A stretch of 64,000 nucleotides of DNA from Methanobacteriota archaeon (GTDB taxonomy: Archaea; Thermoplasmatota; E2; DHVEG-1): the NCBI GenBank assembly GCA_903877165.1, contig CAIRCU010000012.1, positions 1-64,000 of the forward strand, written 5' to 3'. This document shows, piece by piece, positions 1 to 7,719 of this stretch (within the stretch, counting starts at the first letter, position 1; the number at the start of each line of letters is the position of its first letter). The notes under the pieces were generated by a model. That model made no database searches. It was given only the letters and a program-made list of their open reading frames with translations, and was not told the DNA's origin. A program made the position numbers and the translations under genes.

Positions 1-408
1 CCTCACGACATCAACCTCTACCAGGCGATGAAGGCCATGCACCAGGCTTGTCAGGTCGTCAAAGACCACGGCGCCATCATCCTCGTCGCGGAATGCCCGC
101 AGGGCGCGGGCAGCACGTTGTACACGGACTGGCTCACCAAATACCCGACGTCACTAGACGTGCAACGGGCGCTCCATCAGAACTTCGTCATCGGTGCGCA
201 CAAGGCGTACTACCACCGGGTCGCCGTTGAAAACCATCCCATTTACTTTGTCTCCGCGATGCCTCGGCCTGAGGTCGAAGGATTGTTCAAGTTCCATGCG
301 GCAGCCACGCCCAACGACGCGGTGCAACAAGCCTTCCACCAGATGGGTCCCCAGGCCCGCGTCCTCGTCGTTCCCCAGGGCACAACCACCCTTCTAACCC
401 TCTCTTAA
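1..408 (+). CDS. LarA-like nickel-dependent lactate racemase family, C-terminal part (5' truncated)
   Basis: The reading frame is open from the first base of the window, so only the C-terminal 135 residues are seen. The segment DINLYQAMKAMHQACQVVK followed by GAIILVAECPQGAG resembles the C-terminal domain of the LarA / DUF2088 family, in which lactate racemase and other nickel-pincer-dependent 2-hydroxyacid racemases fall. The nucleotide-binding N-terminal domain, and with it the residues that would define the substrate, lie outside the window. Family membership is a motif-level judgement; the exact substrate cannot be given. The gene ends in TAA and is followed by a 90-base gap with the promoter of the next gene. 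Confidence 0.7.
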   Translation, partial: PHDINLYQAMKAMHQACQVVKDHGAIILVAECPQGAGSTLYTDWLTKYPTSLDVQRALHQNFVIGAHKAYYHRVAVENHPIYFVSAMPRPEVEGLFKFHAAATPNDAVQQAFHQMGPQARVLVVPQGTTTLLTLS

Positions 409-448
409 GGTCCCCTGGGCGTATGAGCCCGCCAGGAGGGGGCAAAGG

Positions 449-457
449 TTTATAAAT
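449..457 (+). promoter_or_regulatory. TATA box of the secreted PKD protein gene
   Basis: TTTATAAAT preceded by a purine-rich BRE-like stretch (AAAGG). Its centre is about 45 bases before the ATG at 498, so transcription should start near 480 and leave a leader of roughly 18 bases that carries a GGGGG tract. Confidence 0.6.
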
Positions 458-497
458 TACCACGGAAATAGAGAGACTCGTTAACGGGGGATATCCA

Positions 498-1322
498 ATG
501 AGACGATTTCACAGTGTCCTAGCGGTCATGCTCACCATTTCTCTTTTTGTTCTCACCATGAATGGTGCCATGGGTTCGACCCAATCATCCGCACCGAAGA
601 CTATGCTTCGCGATGGGAATCAACCCCCGTCTGTCCCTCTGCTCCTCGGCCCGCACGCCGGCGCCCCTGCGTTTGAGCTCATGTTCACTGCGAACGCCAC
701 CGACCCGGACGGAGACCAGGTTCTCTTTAAATTCGACTGGGGTGACGGGAACTCTTCCGATTGGCTCGGCCCCGTGAATTCCACTGAGAACATCGTCACG
801 CTTAACTACTGGGATGAAATCGGGAATTATACGATCCATGTACGGGTCAAGGATTCATTAGGACTTGAACAAAACGACAGCCTCTCCTTCAATATCTCCA
901 TCGCCCCACAGATCACAATCACGAATCTCCAATCCGGGTATGTCTACATTGGTCAAACCTTTTTCTACGTCGGCGTCTTCTACCTCATCGGCGCCATCGC
1001 CATTGCCTCCACCGCGACCAACATGACCGTCAACGTGTCTGCATCTCCCAATGTCACCTCGGTTGTGTCCACGCTCACATCAATCAGAAGCGGTAACTCC
1101 ACAAACATCACCGACGACAACGCCACCGATGGATATCAACTTGTGATTCCCATCAAATCCGGGTTGTACCAACTCCTCTTCCTCGCGTACGACGCTGACG
1201 GCAACCTCATTGACGGCTACCTCTTCAACTTCGTCTTATACTGGCAGTTCGGGACCATGAACGCATCCCAGGCTGCCCTCCTGGCGCATCATTCCCAACT
1301 TAAGGCCAGAATCTTTAAATAA
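498..1322 (+). CDS. secreted PKD-domain protein
   Basis: This 274-residue protein begins with a signal peptide (MRRF, then a hydrophobic run to about residue 25, ending near NGAMGS). Residues 45-130 form a PKD-like beta-sandwich with the hallmark acidic loop NATDPDGDQVLF and the WGDG motif, closing with YTIHVRVKDSLG. Many N-glycosylation-type Asn-X-Ser/Thr sites agree with an extracellular location. Residues 135-270 form a second domain that is also present in the next gene (both share an APQI start, NVTxxN segments and a YDxxGNLID motif), so the two genes are paralogues. No membrane anchor is visible at the C-terminus. The function is unknown; surface binding or adhesion is an inference from the domain type. 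Confidence 0.8.
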   Translation: MRRFHSVLAVMLTISLFVLTMNGAMGSTQSSAPKTMLRDGNQPPSVPLLLGPHAGAPAFELMFTANATDPDGDQVLFKFDWGDGNSSDWLGPVNSTENIVTLNYWDEIGNYTIHVRVKDSLGLEQNDSLSFNISIAPQITITNLQSGYVYIGQTFFYVGVFYLIGAIAIASTATNMTVNVSASPNVTSVVSTLTSIRSGNSTNITDDNATDGYQLVIPIKSGLYQLLFLAYDADGNLIDGYLFNFVLYWQFGTMNASQAALLAHHSQLKARIFK

Positions 1323-1333
1323 TATTAGGTCCA

Positions 1334-1343
1334 TTAATAAATA
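1334..1343 (+). promoter_or_regulatory. probable TATA box for the Fn3/PKD secreted protein gene
   Basis: TTAATAAATA lies about 55 bases before the ATG at 1396. It would place the transcript start near 1365 and leave a leader containing the GGGAGGA ribosome-binding site at 1383-1389. Confidence 0.4.
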
Positions 1344-1395
1344 CCAGAGGGGAGCGTCCCTCGCCTCTTGGTACCACCTCTATGGGAGGATCTCT

Positions 1396-2472
1396 ATGAA
1401 AACCAAACATCTTGGCCTTATCGTTAGCCTAAGTCTTTTTCTCACCATTATCCCAAGCGCAGGTGTACTCGCTGGTAACCCTGACGTCCCGAATTCGCCG
1501 ACGCCTGCCGATGCGTCCTCAGCCGTCAGCATCTTTGCTGATCTGCAATGGACGGCCGGCCAGGCTGCCCCCGGTGACAACTACACCTACACGGTCTATT
1601 TCGGCACCACCAGCCCGCCGCCCCTCATCATCGAAAACATCACAGAAGCGACGTACGACCCTGGAACCCTCGAATCCTCAACAACGTACTATTGGCAGAT
1701 TACAGCCTGGAGTCAAAACCAATCCAATACTACCACTACTGGCCCTATTTGGTCTTTCACAACGGTGGTCAATCAGCCTCCGTTCACGCCCCGTCTGGTT
1801 AAATCGCCTCTGAATGCCGGTATTGGATTTACCCTCAATTTCACAGCGGTCTCCGCTGACCCTGAAGGAGACAACTTATACTTCCAATGGCAATGGGGAG
1901 ATGGTCGGTCCACGACCTGGAGGGGGCCTTATGCCTATGGGGATGCCGCGGTCTGCTCCAACGTCTGGATTCACCAAGGGACCTACTCCGTCAGAGCCCG
2001 TGCGCGGGACAGCAGTGGCGCGACCAGCAGCTGGTGCGCCCCTATCATCGTCTCGGTCGCCCCGCAGATTCACCTCGACTGCATGAAACCCGGTTTCATG
2101 TACTTCTATCTCTGGGGGTTTGACCAGGCATTCGGGTACACGCCTGTCCTCGATGAATACGGGATGTCTGTGCTCTTCAGCACCATGGCCGGGGCGTATG
2201 TGAATGCCACGGTCAGCGCTGCGGTCGCCAGAGCCGACTTCACGATAGAAAATGTCATGACGCATGATTCCGCCACGGTGACTGACACCAACATGTCCGA
2301 TGGCTGCGATGCATACTTCGACCTCAACAACGGATTCTACAAAACCACTGCATCCGCATACGACGTGAATGGGAACCTCATCGACAAGCACACCCAGAAC
2401 CTCACGCTCTTCTTGCTCGTGACCTTCAAGCTCAAGGACCGAATCTATAATCTGTTGCACCGCCACGGGTAA
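1396..2472 (+). CDS. secreted Fn3-like plus PKD-domain protein
   Basis: This 358-residue protein has a signal peptide (MKTKHLGLIVSLSLFLTII, cleavage probably near ALAGN). Residues 32-122 form an Fn3-like module (YTVYFGTTSPPP, YDPGTLESSTTYYW, TGPIWSF) that is nearly the same as a module in the giant surface protein at 7720-13899. Residues 125-225 are a PKD-like domain (SADPEGDNLYF, WGDG). The C-terminal 130 residues match the second domain of the preceding gene, including YDVNGNLID. A GGGAGGA ribosome-binding site at 1383-1389 supports the start. The two genes look like a duplication in which this copy gained the Fn3 module. There is no anchor and the function is unknown. Confidence 0.8.
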   Translation: MKTKHLGLIVSLSLFLTIIPSAGVLAGNPDVPNSPTPADASSAVSIFADLQWTAGQAAPGDNYTYTVYFGTTSPPPLIIENITEATYDPGTLESSTTYYWQITAWSQNQSNTTTTGPIWSFTTVVNQPPFTPRLVKSPLNAGIGFTLNFTAVSADPEGDNLYFQWQWGDGRSTTWRGPYAYGDAAVCSNVWIHQGTYSVRARARDSSGATSSWCAPIIVSVAPQIHLDCMKPGFMYFYLWGFDQAFGYTPVLDEYGMSVLFSTMAGAYVNATVSAAVARADFTIENVMTHDSATVTDTNMSDGCDAYFDLNNGFYKTTASAYDVNGNLIDKHTQNLTLFLLVTFKLKDRIYNLLHRHG

Positions 2473-2527
2473 ACAAGACTTAAGAAGCACCAGATGTTCA
2501 TCAAGGACAAGAACTGGAGATGAGCGC

Positions 2528-3031
2528 ATGGAGGACTTCAAGATCACCCTGGTGCAGGTCGAGAACCCTGAGCAACTGAATTTTATTCTTGGGCAGACTC
2601 ATTTCATTAAATCTGTTGAGGATCTCTTCGAGGCGATGGTTCAGGGCGCGCCGGGCGCGAAGTTCGGCGTCGCGTTCTGTGAGGCGAGCGGGCCTTGCAA
2701 GATCCGCAGTGACGGCAACGACGACGGTCTGCGCGCGCTCGCGGTGAAGAACGCCTTCGCTATCGGAGCGGGCCATACTTTTCTGATCTTCATGAACGGC
2801 TGCTTCCCAGTGACCGTGCTAAATGCAGTAAAAGCGGTCCCTGAGGTCTGTTCGGTTATCTGTGCGACAGCGAATCCGACGAAGGTCGTGATCGCCGAGT
2901 CCTCCTTTGGAAAGGAGTCAGGTCGCGGAATCCTCGGCGTTATTGACGGGTTCTCCCCGAAGGGCGTCGAGACCACTCAAGAAGCCACACAGCGGTATAA
3001 GTTCCTCCGGGATATCGGCTATAAACGCTGA
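2528..3031 (+). CDS. adenosine-specific kinase family protein (PF04008 type)
   Basis: The 167-residue product matches the small, widespread archaeal family annotated as adenosine-specific kinase. Recognisable segments are the VQVENPEQLNFILGQTHFIK start, GAKFGVAFCEASGPC, HTFLIFMNGCFPVTVLNAVK and the C-terminal GRGILGVIDGFSPKG. The length is the family norm (about 160-165). The start at 2528 follows a GGAGATG stretch that can act as ribosome-binding site. Family structures show adenosine or AMP binding; the reaction in the cell is not firmly established. The gene is convergent with pcm and stands alone. Confidence 0.85.
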   Translation: MEDFKITLVQVENPEQLNFILGQTHFIKSVEDLFEAMVQGAPGAKFGVAFCEASGPCKIRSDGNDDGLRALAVKNAFAIGAGHTFLIFMNGCFPVTVLNAVKAVPEVCSVICATANPTKVVIAESSFGKESGRGILGVIDGFSPKGVETTQEATQRYKFLRDIGYKR

Positions 3032-3044
3032 TTGTTGCGTGTAG

Positions 3045-3686
3045 TTAGAATCCGAATTCTCCGACGAGGGGAACAAACATGCATCCGCCCAGTGATGTCG
3101 ATTGTGTTTTCCCCTGGTGTTTGTCGATGCGGATGAGGTCGCAGTAGACGTTGCCGACTGGGACTAGGAGTATACCGTCTTCTTTGAGTTCTTCGATGAG
3201 CGGAGGGGGGATGGCTGGTGCTGCTGCGGTGACATAGATACGGTCATAGGGTTGAAAGGAAGGGAGGCCTTTGGATCCGTCCCCGATGTGAACCGTGACG
3301 TTCGTGATGCTCGCCTTCTGTAAGTTGGTCTCAGCTACGTTCGCGAGGTGGGCAAACCGCTCGATGGTGTGCACATGGCTGGTGTCTCCGATGGCGACGG
3401 CGATGATGGCCGCATGGTACCCGGAGCCGGTGCCGATTTCAAGAACATTCTGACCTTCGTGGAGGACTAAGGCTTCGCACATAATGGCGACCATGTGCGG
3501 CGCGGAGATGGTTTGGCCATGGCCGATTTGCAGTGGCGTGTCCGCATAGGCGTACGGACGTTGTTGAAGGGGGAGGAAGTCTTCGCGTGGGATACGGAGG
3601 AATGCGTCTTTGACGCGCTCGCTGCGGATGTATCCCTCACGCTTGAGGTTGTCGACGAGGTTTTTCCGCTGTTGCTCGTAGGACAT
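3045..3686 (-). CDS. pcm: protein-L-isoaspartate O-methyltransferase
   Basis: This 213-residue enzyme uses S-adenosylmethionine to methylate L-isoaspartyl residues in aged proteins, starting their repair. SAM-binding motif I is plain (VLEIGTGSGYHAA, about residues 80-92). Upstream are the family markers VKDAFLRIPREDFLP and the substrate-loop segment GHGQTISAPHMVAIM. The C-terminal YVTAAAPAIPPPLIEELKEDG is also typical. The length equals that of bacterial and archaeal Pcm. It is convergent with the preceding gene (13-base gap). Its 5' end is divergent from carbamate kinase, with about 140 bases between the two starts. Confidence 0.93.
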   Translation of the reverse strand: MSYEQQRKNLVDNLKREGYIRSERVKDAFLRIPREDFLPLQQRPYAYADTPLQIGHGQTISAPHMVAIMCEALVLHEGQNVLEIGTGSGYHAAIIAVAIGDTSHVHTIERFAHLANVAETNLQKASITNVTVHIGDGSKGLPSFQPYDRIYVTAAAPAIPPPLIEELKEDGILLVPVGNVYCDLIRIDKHQGKTQSTSLGGCMFVPLVGEFGF

Positions 3687-3788
3687 CGATTGACGGGAAA
3701 GGCCTTGCGTCTATTTAGCCGCTTGCATCCATATAGGGTCGTTATCGGAGGGGTTATTTCTGTCACATCAGGTCGCCTATCCACTTGA

Positions 3789-3797
3789 TTTTTATAC
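3789..3797 (+). promoter_or_regulatory. TATA box of the carbamate kinase gene
   Basis: TTTTTATAC is centred about 32 bases before the ATG at 3825. Transcription would start near 3819, giving an almost leaderless mRNA. This argues against the in-frame TTG at 3798, which would lie upstream of the transcript start. Confidence 0.7.
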
Positions 3798-3824
3798 TTG
3801 TACGGGTATTCTTGGGGCCCTACC

Positions 3825-4760
3825 ATGTCAAAACGAGCGGTGCTTGCACTTGGTGGTAACGCCCTGATTAAGCGAGGGCAGAAAGGCACGATTTACGAGC
3901 AGTTTGCGAACACGCGGGAGAGCTGCAAGTCGATTGTGGCGATGATTCGGGACGGCTGGGATGTCGCCGTCACCCATGGGAACGGCCCGCAGGTCGGCGC
4001 TATCGTGTTGCAGAACCAGGCAGCACGGGATTTGACGCCGGAGATGCCTCTGGGGATTTGTGTCGCGGAGAGCGAGGGCCTTATCGGGTACATGATTCAG
4101 CAGTGTCTGGCGAACGCCTTGCATCGGGAGCGGTTGAAGAAATCCGTGATTACGATCGTGACGCAGGTGATCGTGGATTCGAAGGACCCCTCATTGCAGA
4201 ATCCGACGAAGCCGATTGGTCCGTATTATTCTGAGCAGCAGGCTGGTGAGAAGCGGCAGGCTGGTGTTCCGATGGTCAAGCTGCCTCGGGGTTGGCGCAT
4301 GGTGGTGCCGTCGCCTGATCCGCTGCGGATCGTGGAAGGCCCGATCATCCGTCGCCTCCTCGATGAGGGCATCATCGTTGTCGCCTCGGGTGGGGGTGGG
4401 ATGCCGGTGGTCGAGAGGGAGGACTGGGGGCTGGATGGGCTTGAGGCTGTCGTGGACAAGGATTTGGCTGCGGAGCGTCTCGCTGAGGCGGTCAGCGCGA
4501 AGCTGCTTGTGATTCTGACGGATATCGATCGGGTGTATCTGAATTATGGCTCTGCGGATCAGCAGCCGCTGGATCGTCTGAGTCTTGCGGAGGTCAAGGC
4601 GTTGTATGCCAAGGGGCAGTTCCCGGCTGGGAGTATGGGCCCAAAAGTCCTCAGCGCGATCCGGTTCCTTGAGTTCGGGGGCAAGAAGGTCGTCATCTCC
4701 AATATCGAGTCTGGGGGGCTTTCCCTTCAGGGGAAGACGGGTACGACGATTGTTCCGTAA
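3825..4760 (+). CDS. arcC: carbamate kinase
   Basis: This 311-residue amino-acid-kinase-family enzyme interconverts carbamoyl phosphate plus ADP and carbamate plus ATP. Seen are the N-terminal ALGGNALIKRGQKG, the carbamate-site stretch VTHGNGPQVGAI, ICVAESEGLIGYMIQQ, the VVASGGGGMPVV segment, and KDLAAERLAEAVSA with LTDIDRVYLNYG near the nucleotide pocket. The start is put at the ATG at 3825 rather than an upstream TTG because the TATA box at 3789-3797 fits only this start. No arginine deiminase or ornithine carbamoyltransferase is adjacent, so its role (ATP from carbamoyl phosphate, or carbamoyl phosphate supply) is open. Confidence 0.93.
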   Translation: MSKRAVLALGGNALIKRGQKGTIYEQFANTRESCKSIVAMIRDGWDVAVTHGNGPQVGAIVLQNQAARDLTPEMPLGICVAESEGLIGYMIQQCLANALHRERLKKSVITIVTQVIVDSKDPSLQNPTKPIGPYYSEQQAGEKRQAGVPMVKLPRGWRMVVPSPDPLRIVEGPIIRRLLDEGIIVVASGGGGMPVVEREDWGLDGLEAVVDKDLAAERLAEAVSAKLLVILTDIDRVYLNYGSADQQPLDRLSLAEVKALYAKGQFPAGSMGPKVLSAIRFLEFGGKKVVISNIESGGLSLQGKTGTTIVP

Positions 4761-4778
4761 AAAGTGGTGATGGTTTTT

Positions 4779-4786
4779 TTTATAAG
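4779..4786 (+). promoter_or_regulatory. TATA box of the DRG GTPase gene
   Basis: TTTATAAG follows a run of eight T, about 38 bases before the ATG at 4821. The T-run may also end the carbamate kinase transcript. Confidence 0.6.
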
Positions 4787-4820
4787 GGGTTGTTCTATTT
4801 GTGGATGTTGACGTCAGGGT

Positions 4821-5933
4821 ATGGACCAAACCATTGAGCAGCAGATCAAGGCCATTGAGGATGAGATTTTCAAGACTCAGAAGAACAAGGCGACTGAGCA
4901 TCATATCGGCAGGCTGAAGGCGAAGATCGCGCGGCTGCGTGTGGAGGCTGACAAGCGGAAGGCCGCGAGTGGCGGGCGGGGGAAGGGCTTCTCGGTCAAG
5001 AAGCATGGGGATGCGTCCGTTGGCATCGTGGGGTTTCCCAGTATCGGGAAGAGCACGCTGCTCAACCAGCTGACGGCTGCTTCTAGTAAGGTCGGGGATT
5101 ACGATTTCACGACGCTTGAGACGATCCCGGGGATGATGAAGTACAAGGGCGCGGAGATCCAGCTGCTGGATCTGCCGGGGTTGATCAGTGGTGCTTCTCA
5201 AGGTCGGGGTCGGGGCCGGGAGGTCCTGTCCGCGGTACGGTCCGTGGATCTGCTGTTGTTCATGGTGGACGCGGAGAGCCTTGAGCAGCTGACCGTCATC
5301 GAACAGGAGTTGAATAAAGCGGGCCTGCGGCTGAACCAACGACCGCCTGATGTGATCACGCGGAAGCGTGGTTTCGGCGGCATCATGGTGAATACGACGA
5401 CGCCGCTGACGCATCTCAGCGAGCTGACTGTGAAGTCGATAGCGTCGGAGTTCGTGATCAACGCGGAGATCACGGTACGGCAGGATATCAACGAAGACCA
5501 GTTGATCGATTCGTTCGCGCAGAACCGGGTATATCTCCCTGCGCTCGTAGTGATCAATAAGAGTGATATGGCGCCGCCGGAGGCCGTTCGCAGTGCGATG
5601 CAGCGAATCCGGGTGAAGGGCTACGATGTCGTCTCGATCTCCGCACGGACGCGAGCGGGGCTTGAGGAGCTGCAGGAGAAGGTCTTCCTGCATCTTCGCT
5701 TAATTCGTGTGTTCATGAAGCCGGTTGGTAAGAAAGCGGATTTCGAGAGGCCCTTGATCCTGCGGGAGGGTCAGACGGTCGCGGACGCCTGCCGCAAGAT
5801 TCACCGGGATTTCCAGCGGAGCTTCCGGTATGCGACGGTCTGGGGTCATTCGGCGCGGCATGCGGGGCAGAAGGTCGGCCTTGAGCATGTCCTGCAAGAC
5901 GGTGATGTCCTTACCCTTGTCATCGCGAAGTAA
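4821..5933 (+). CDS. DRG/Rbg-family Obg-type GTPase with TGS domain
   Basis: This 370-residue protein is a developmentally-regulated-GTP-binding-protein (DRG) homologue, a translation-associated GTPase conserved in archaea and eukaryotes. The N-terminal 60 residues are a charged helical region. G1 is GFPSIGKST (residues 71-79), the G3 segment is LLDLPGLISGASQGRGRG, and G4 is NKSD. The typical DRG insertion (helix-turn-helix/S5D2L-like) lies between G3 and G4. The C-terminal 75 residues form a TGS domain (ILREGQTVADACRKIHRDF, VWGHSARHAGQKVGLEHVL). The length is normal. The gene stands alone between carbamate kinase and triosephosphate isomerase. Confidence 0.93.
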   Translation: MDQTIEQQIKAIEDEIFKTQKNKATEHHIGRLKAKIARLRVEADKRKAASGGRGKGFSVKKHGDASVGIVGFPSIGKSTLLNQLTAASSKVGDYDFTTLETIPGMMKYKGAEIQLLDLPGLISGASQGRGRGREVLSAVRSVDLLLFMVDAESLEQLTVIEQELNKAGLRLNQRPPDVITRKRGFGGIMVNTTTPLTHLSELTVKSIASEFVINAEITVRQDINEDQLIDSFAQNRVYLPALVVINKSDMAPPEAVRSAMQRIRVKGYDVVSISARTRAGLEELQEKVFLHLRLIRVFMKPVGKKADFERPLILREGQTVADACRKIHRDFQRSFRYATVWGHSARHAGQKVGLEHVLQDGDVLTLVIAK

Positions 5934-6004
5934 ACCGTGGCTTTTTTTTCGATGAAAGTTATTTATGAACCGCCGTGATTCTAGGTGGTGTAGAGAGGAG
6001 ATCT

Positions 6005-6679
6005 ATGGAACAGACGCCGATTATCATTGTGAATGTCAAGACCTATCTGGAATCTACGGGGCCCCGTGCGGTGGCTATGGCGAGGCTCATGGGGACGTTA
6101 GCTAGCGAGACCAAGGCCTCATTGGTCATCGCGGTTCAGCCTTCGGACATCTCAGCCTGCGTCGCCTTAGGGAGACTGCCGGTGTATGCGCAGCATATCG
6201 ACCCGATGCCGCCCGGCAGCTGCACAGGGTGGGTCCTGCCAGAGGCGGTGAAGGCCGCGGGCGCCGTCGGCACGCTAATCAACCATAGCGAGCATCGGTT
6301 GCGCCTCGCGGATATCGACGCCTGCATCACCCGGGCGAACGCGGTCGGGTTGACCAGTGTCGTCTGTACCAATAATGTGGCGACGTCGAAGGCTGCTGCC
6401 GGGCTTCTGCCGTCGATGATTGCGATCGAACCCCCGGAGCTCATCGGCGGGGATATCTCGGTGACCACGGCGGACCCGCGGATCGTCAGCGACTCCGTCA
6501 AGGCTGTGAAATCCGTTGCTCCCGGTGTCAAGGTCCTCTGCGGAGCGGGTGTGAAAACAGGTGAGGATGTCACGGCAGCCGGAAGGCTGGGTGCGGACGG
6601 CGTCCTGCTTGCGAGCGGCGTGGTGAAGGCGAAGGATCAGGAGAAGGTGCTGCGGGATCTCATCGCGGGATTACGCTGA
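6005..6679 (+). CDS. tpiA: triosephosphate isomerase (archaeal type)
   Basis: This 224-residue enzyme interconverts dihydroxyacetone phosphate and glyceraldehyde 3-phosphate. Archaeal-type short TIM features are visible: IIIVNVKTYLE with the substrate lysine, the catalytic-histidine segment LINHSEHRL, the catalytic-glutamate segment IAIEPPELIGG, and the phosphate loops VLCGAGVKTGEDV and GADGVLLASGVVKAKD. The start is placed at the ATG at 6005, preceded by AGAGGAGA at 5994-6001; the longer frame from 5975 would add ten residues absent from the family. Its 3' end overlaps the convergent rpe gene by 9 bases. Confidence 0.94.
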   Translation: MEQTPIIIVNVKTYLESTGPRAVAMARLMGTLASETKASLVIAVQPSDISACVALGRLPVYAQHIDPMPPGSCTGWVLPEAVKAAGAVGTLINHSEHRLRLADIDACITRANAVGLTSVVCTNNVATSKAAAGLLPSMIAIEPPELIGGDISVTTADPRIVSDSVKAVKSVAPGVKVLCGAGVKTGEDVTAAGRLGADGVLLASGVVKAKDQEKVLRDLIAGLR

Positions 6680-7318
6680 TCGGAGAGACCGGATGGCTTG
6701 GATGTAGTCCTGGCTGTGGAAGATGTAGCTTGCGGCGACGAGGACGGTTGCGCCGTGGGCGGTGACGAGGCTGGCGTTCTCCGCGTTGATGCCGCCGTCG
6801 ACTTGCAGGTCGACGTGATGAGGGATTGAGGAGAGGCGTCGGTGGATTGATTCGATTTTTGGTATGACGTCTGGGATGAATTTTTGTCCTGAGAACCCGG
6901 GGTGGACCGACATGATGAGGACGAGGTCGACGTGAGGGATGATTGTGTCGATCGCGCTGATCGGTGTCTCAGGGTTGATGGAGACGCCTGCCTTGCAGCC
7001 CAGGTCATGGATCTTGTTGATCGTCTGTTGCATGTCTGAGGTGCTTTCCGCGTGAATCGTAATGAGGTCCGCGCCTGCTTCCGCGAAGGATTCGACGTAG
7101 GCGAGTGGGTCGGTGATCATCAGGTGGCAGTCGAGGATGAGGGAGGTGCGTTTGCGGATGCTTGCGACGACGACGGGGCCGATGGTGATGTTGGGGACGA
7201 AGTGGCCGTCCATGACGTCGATGTGGAGCCATTCTGCGCCGGCTGCTTCGACCGCGCGGATTTCCTCGCCGAGACGGGTGAAATCTGCGGAGAGGATCGA
7301 TGGGGCGATGATGACCAT
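6671..7318 (-). CDS. rpe: ribulose-phosphate 3-epimerase
   Basis: The enzyme interconverts ribulose 5-phosphate and xylulose 5-phosphate. Motifs: IIAPSILSADF at the N-terminus, the metal-site segments WLHIDVMDGHFVPNITIG and LDCHLMITDP, ITIHAES, MSVHPGFSGQKF and the C-terminal DGGINAENA. The ATG at 7318 (215 residues) is preferred over the in-frame ATG at 7339. The TATA box at 7351-7359 predicts a transcript start near 7328, inside the longer form, and family members begin with MxxIAPSILSADF. It is convergent with tpiA; the two ends share 9 bases. Confidence 0.93.
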   Translation of the reverse strand: MVIIAPSILSADFTRLGEEIRAVEAAGAEWLHIDVMDGHFVPNITIGPVVVASIRKRTSLILDCHLMITDPLAYVESFAEAGADLITIHAESTSDMQQTINKIHDLGCKAGVSINPETPISAIDTIIPHVDLVLIMSVHPGFSGQKFIPDVIPKIESIHRRLSSIPHHVDLQVDGGINAENASLVTAHGATVLVAASYIFHSQDYIQAIRSLRSA

Positions 7319-7350
7319 AGGACCTTCGGGTCTAGGCATCGGGCGGGCGC

Positions 7351-7359
7351 TTTATATAT
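7351..7359 (-). promoter_or_regulatory. TATA box of rpe
   Basis: Read on the minus strand this is AATATATAAA-like, about 37 bases before the ATG at 7318 and only about 15 before the alternative ATG at 7339. Confidence 0.6.
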
Positions 7360-7463
7360 TTGAGGCCTGAGACGCGAGAGGCGGGGCAGTTTGTCGTTTT
7401 GGTATTTTGCCAGCGTATCTTCTTATAGCATGACCGACCAATCAGGGAATCCTCCATCGAATA

Positions 7464-7510
7464 TGGCAGGCCGCCATACCATCCCACCGTTTTCATCCCT
7501 CGGCCTGCCA
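7464..7510. other. strong inverted repeat in the gap before the giant surface-protein gene
   Basis: The arms TGGCAGGCCG (7464-7473) and CGGCCTGCCA (7501-7510) are a perfect 10-base-pair GC-rich inverted repeat around a 27-base loop. It lies in an otherwise AT-rich 400-base gap (7319-7719). A TTATAG element at 7430-7435 on the plus strand would start a transcript near 7458, just before the stem, and a TTTTATTATGG tract follows the stem at about 7522. This fits a small structured RNA, but it could equally be a protein-binding palindrome or a transcript end. I see no box C/D motif. Confidence 0.35.
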
Positions 7511-7659
7511 CATCCCATCCGTTTTATTATGGTGTATTCTCTATAGCGGCCTTTTTGTTGCGATTAACAATCATTATACTGAAAAGGTTTTTTGTAAAGA
7601 TATTTATTTTAATAACAATATTTTAGTTCAATGCCGTTTTCTGTAGATTTTTTCGTAAT

Positions 7660-7668
7660 GTTTATAAG
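7660..7668 (+). promoter_or_regulatory. TATA box of the giant surface-protein gene
   Basis: GTTTATAAG-like element, about 56 bases before the ATG at 7720, after some 90 bases of very AT-rich DNA. The predicted transcript start near 7690 leaves a 30-base leader with the GGAGGAGG ribosome-binding site at 7704-7711. Confidence 0.6.
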
Positions 7669-7719
7669 TACCTTACCTTTTCGACCTAGCTATACTCTTA
7701 ATTGGAGGAGGCCAGGATT

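Noticed and set aside
1876-2547. 223-codon minus-strand frame opposite the Fn3/PKD gene
   Set aside because: No recognisable motif; the plus-strand frame has a signal peptide, domains and ribosome-binding site.
4191-5693. 500-codon minus-strand open frame opposite carbamate kinase and the DRG GTPase
   Set aside because: It lies antisense to two clearly recognised genes, spans the gap and promoter between them, and its product is a low-complexity Arg/His/Leu-rich string with no motif.
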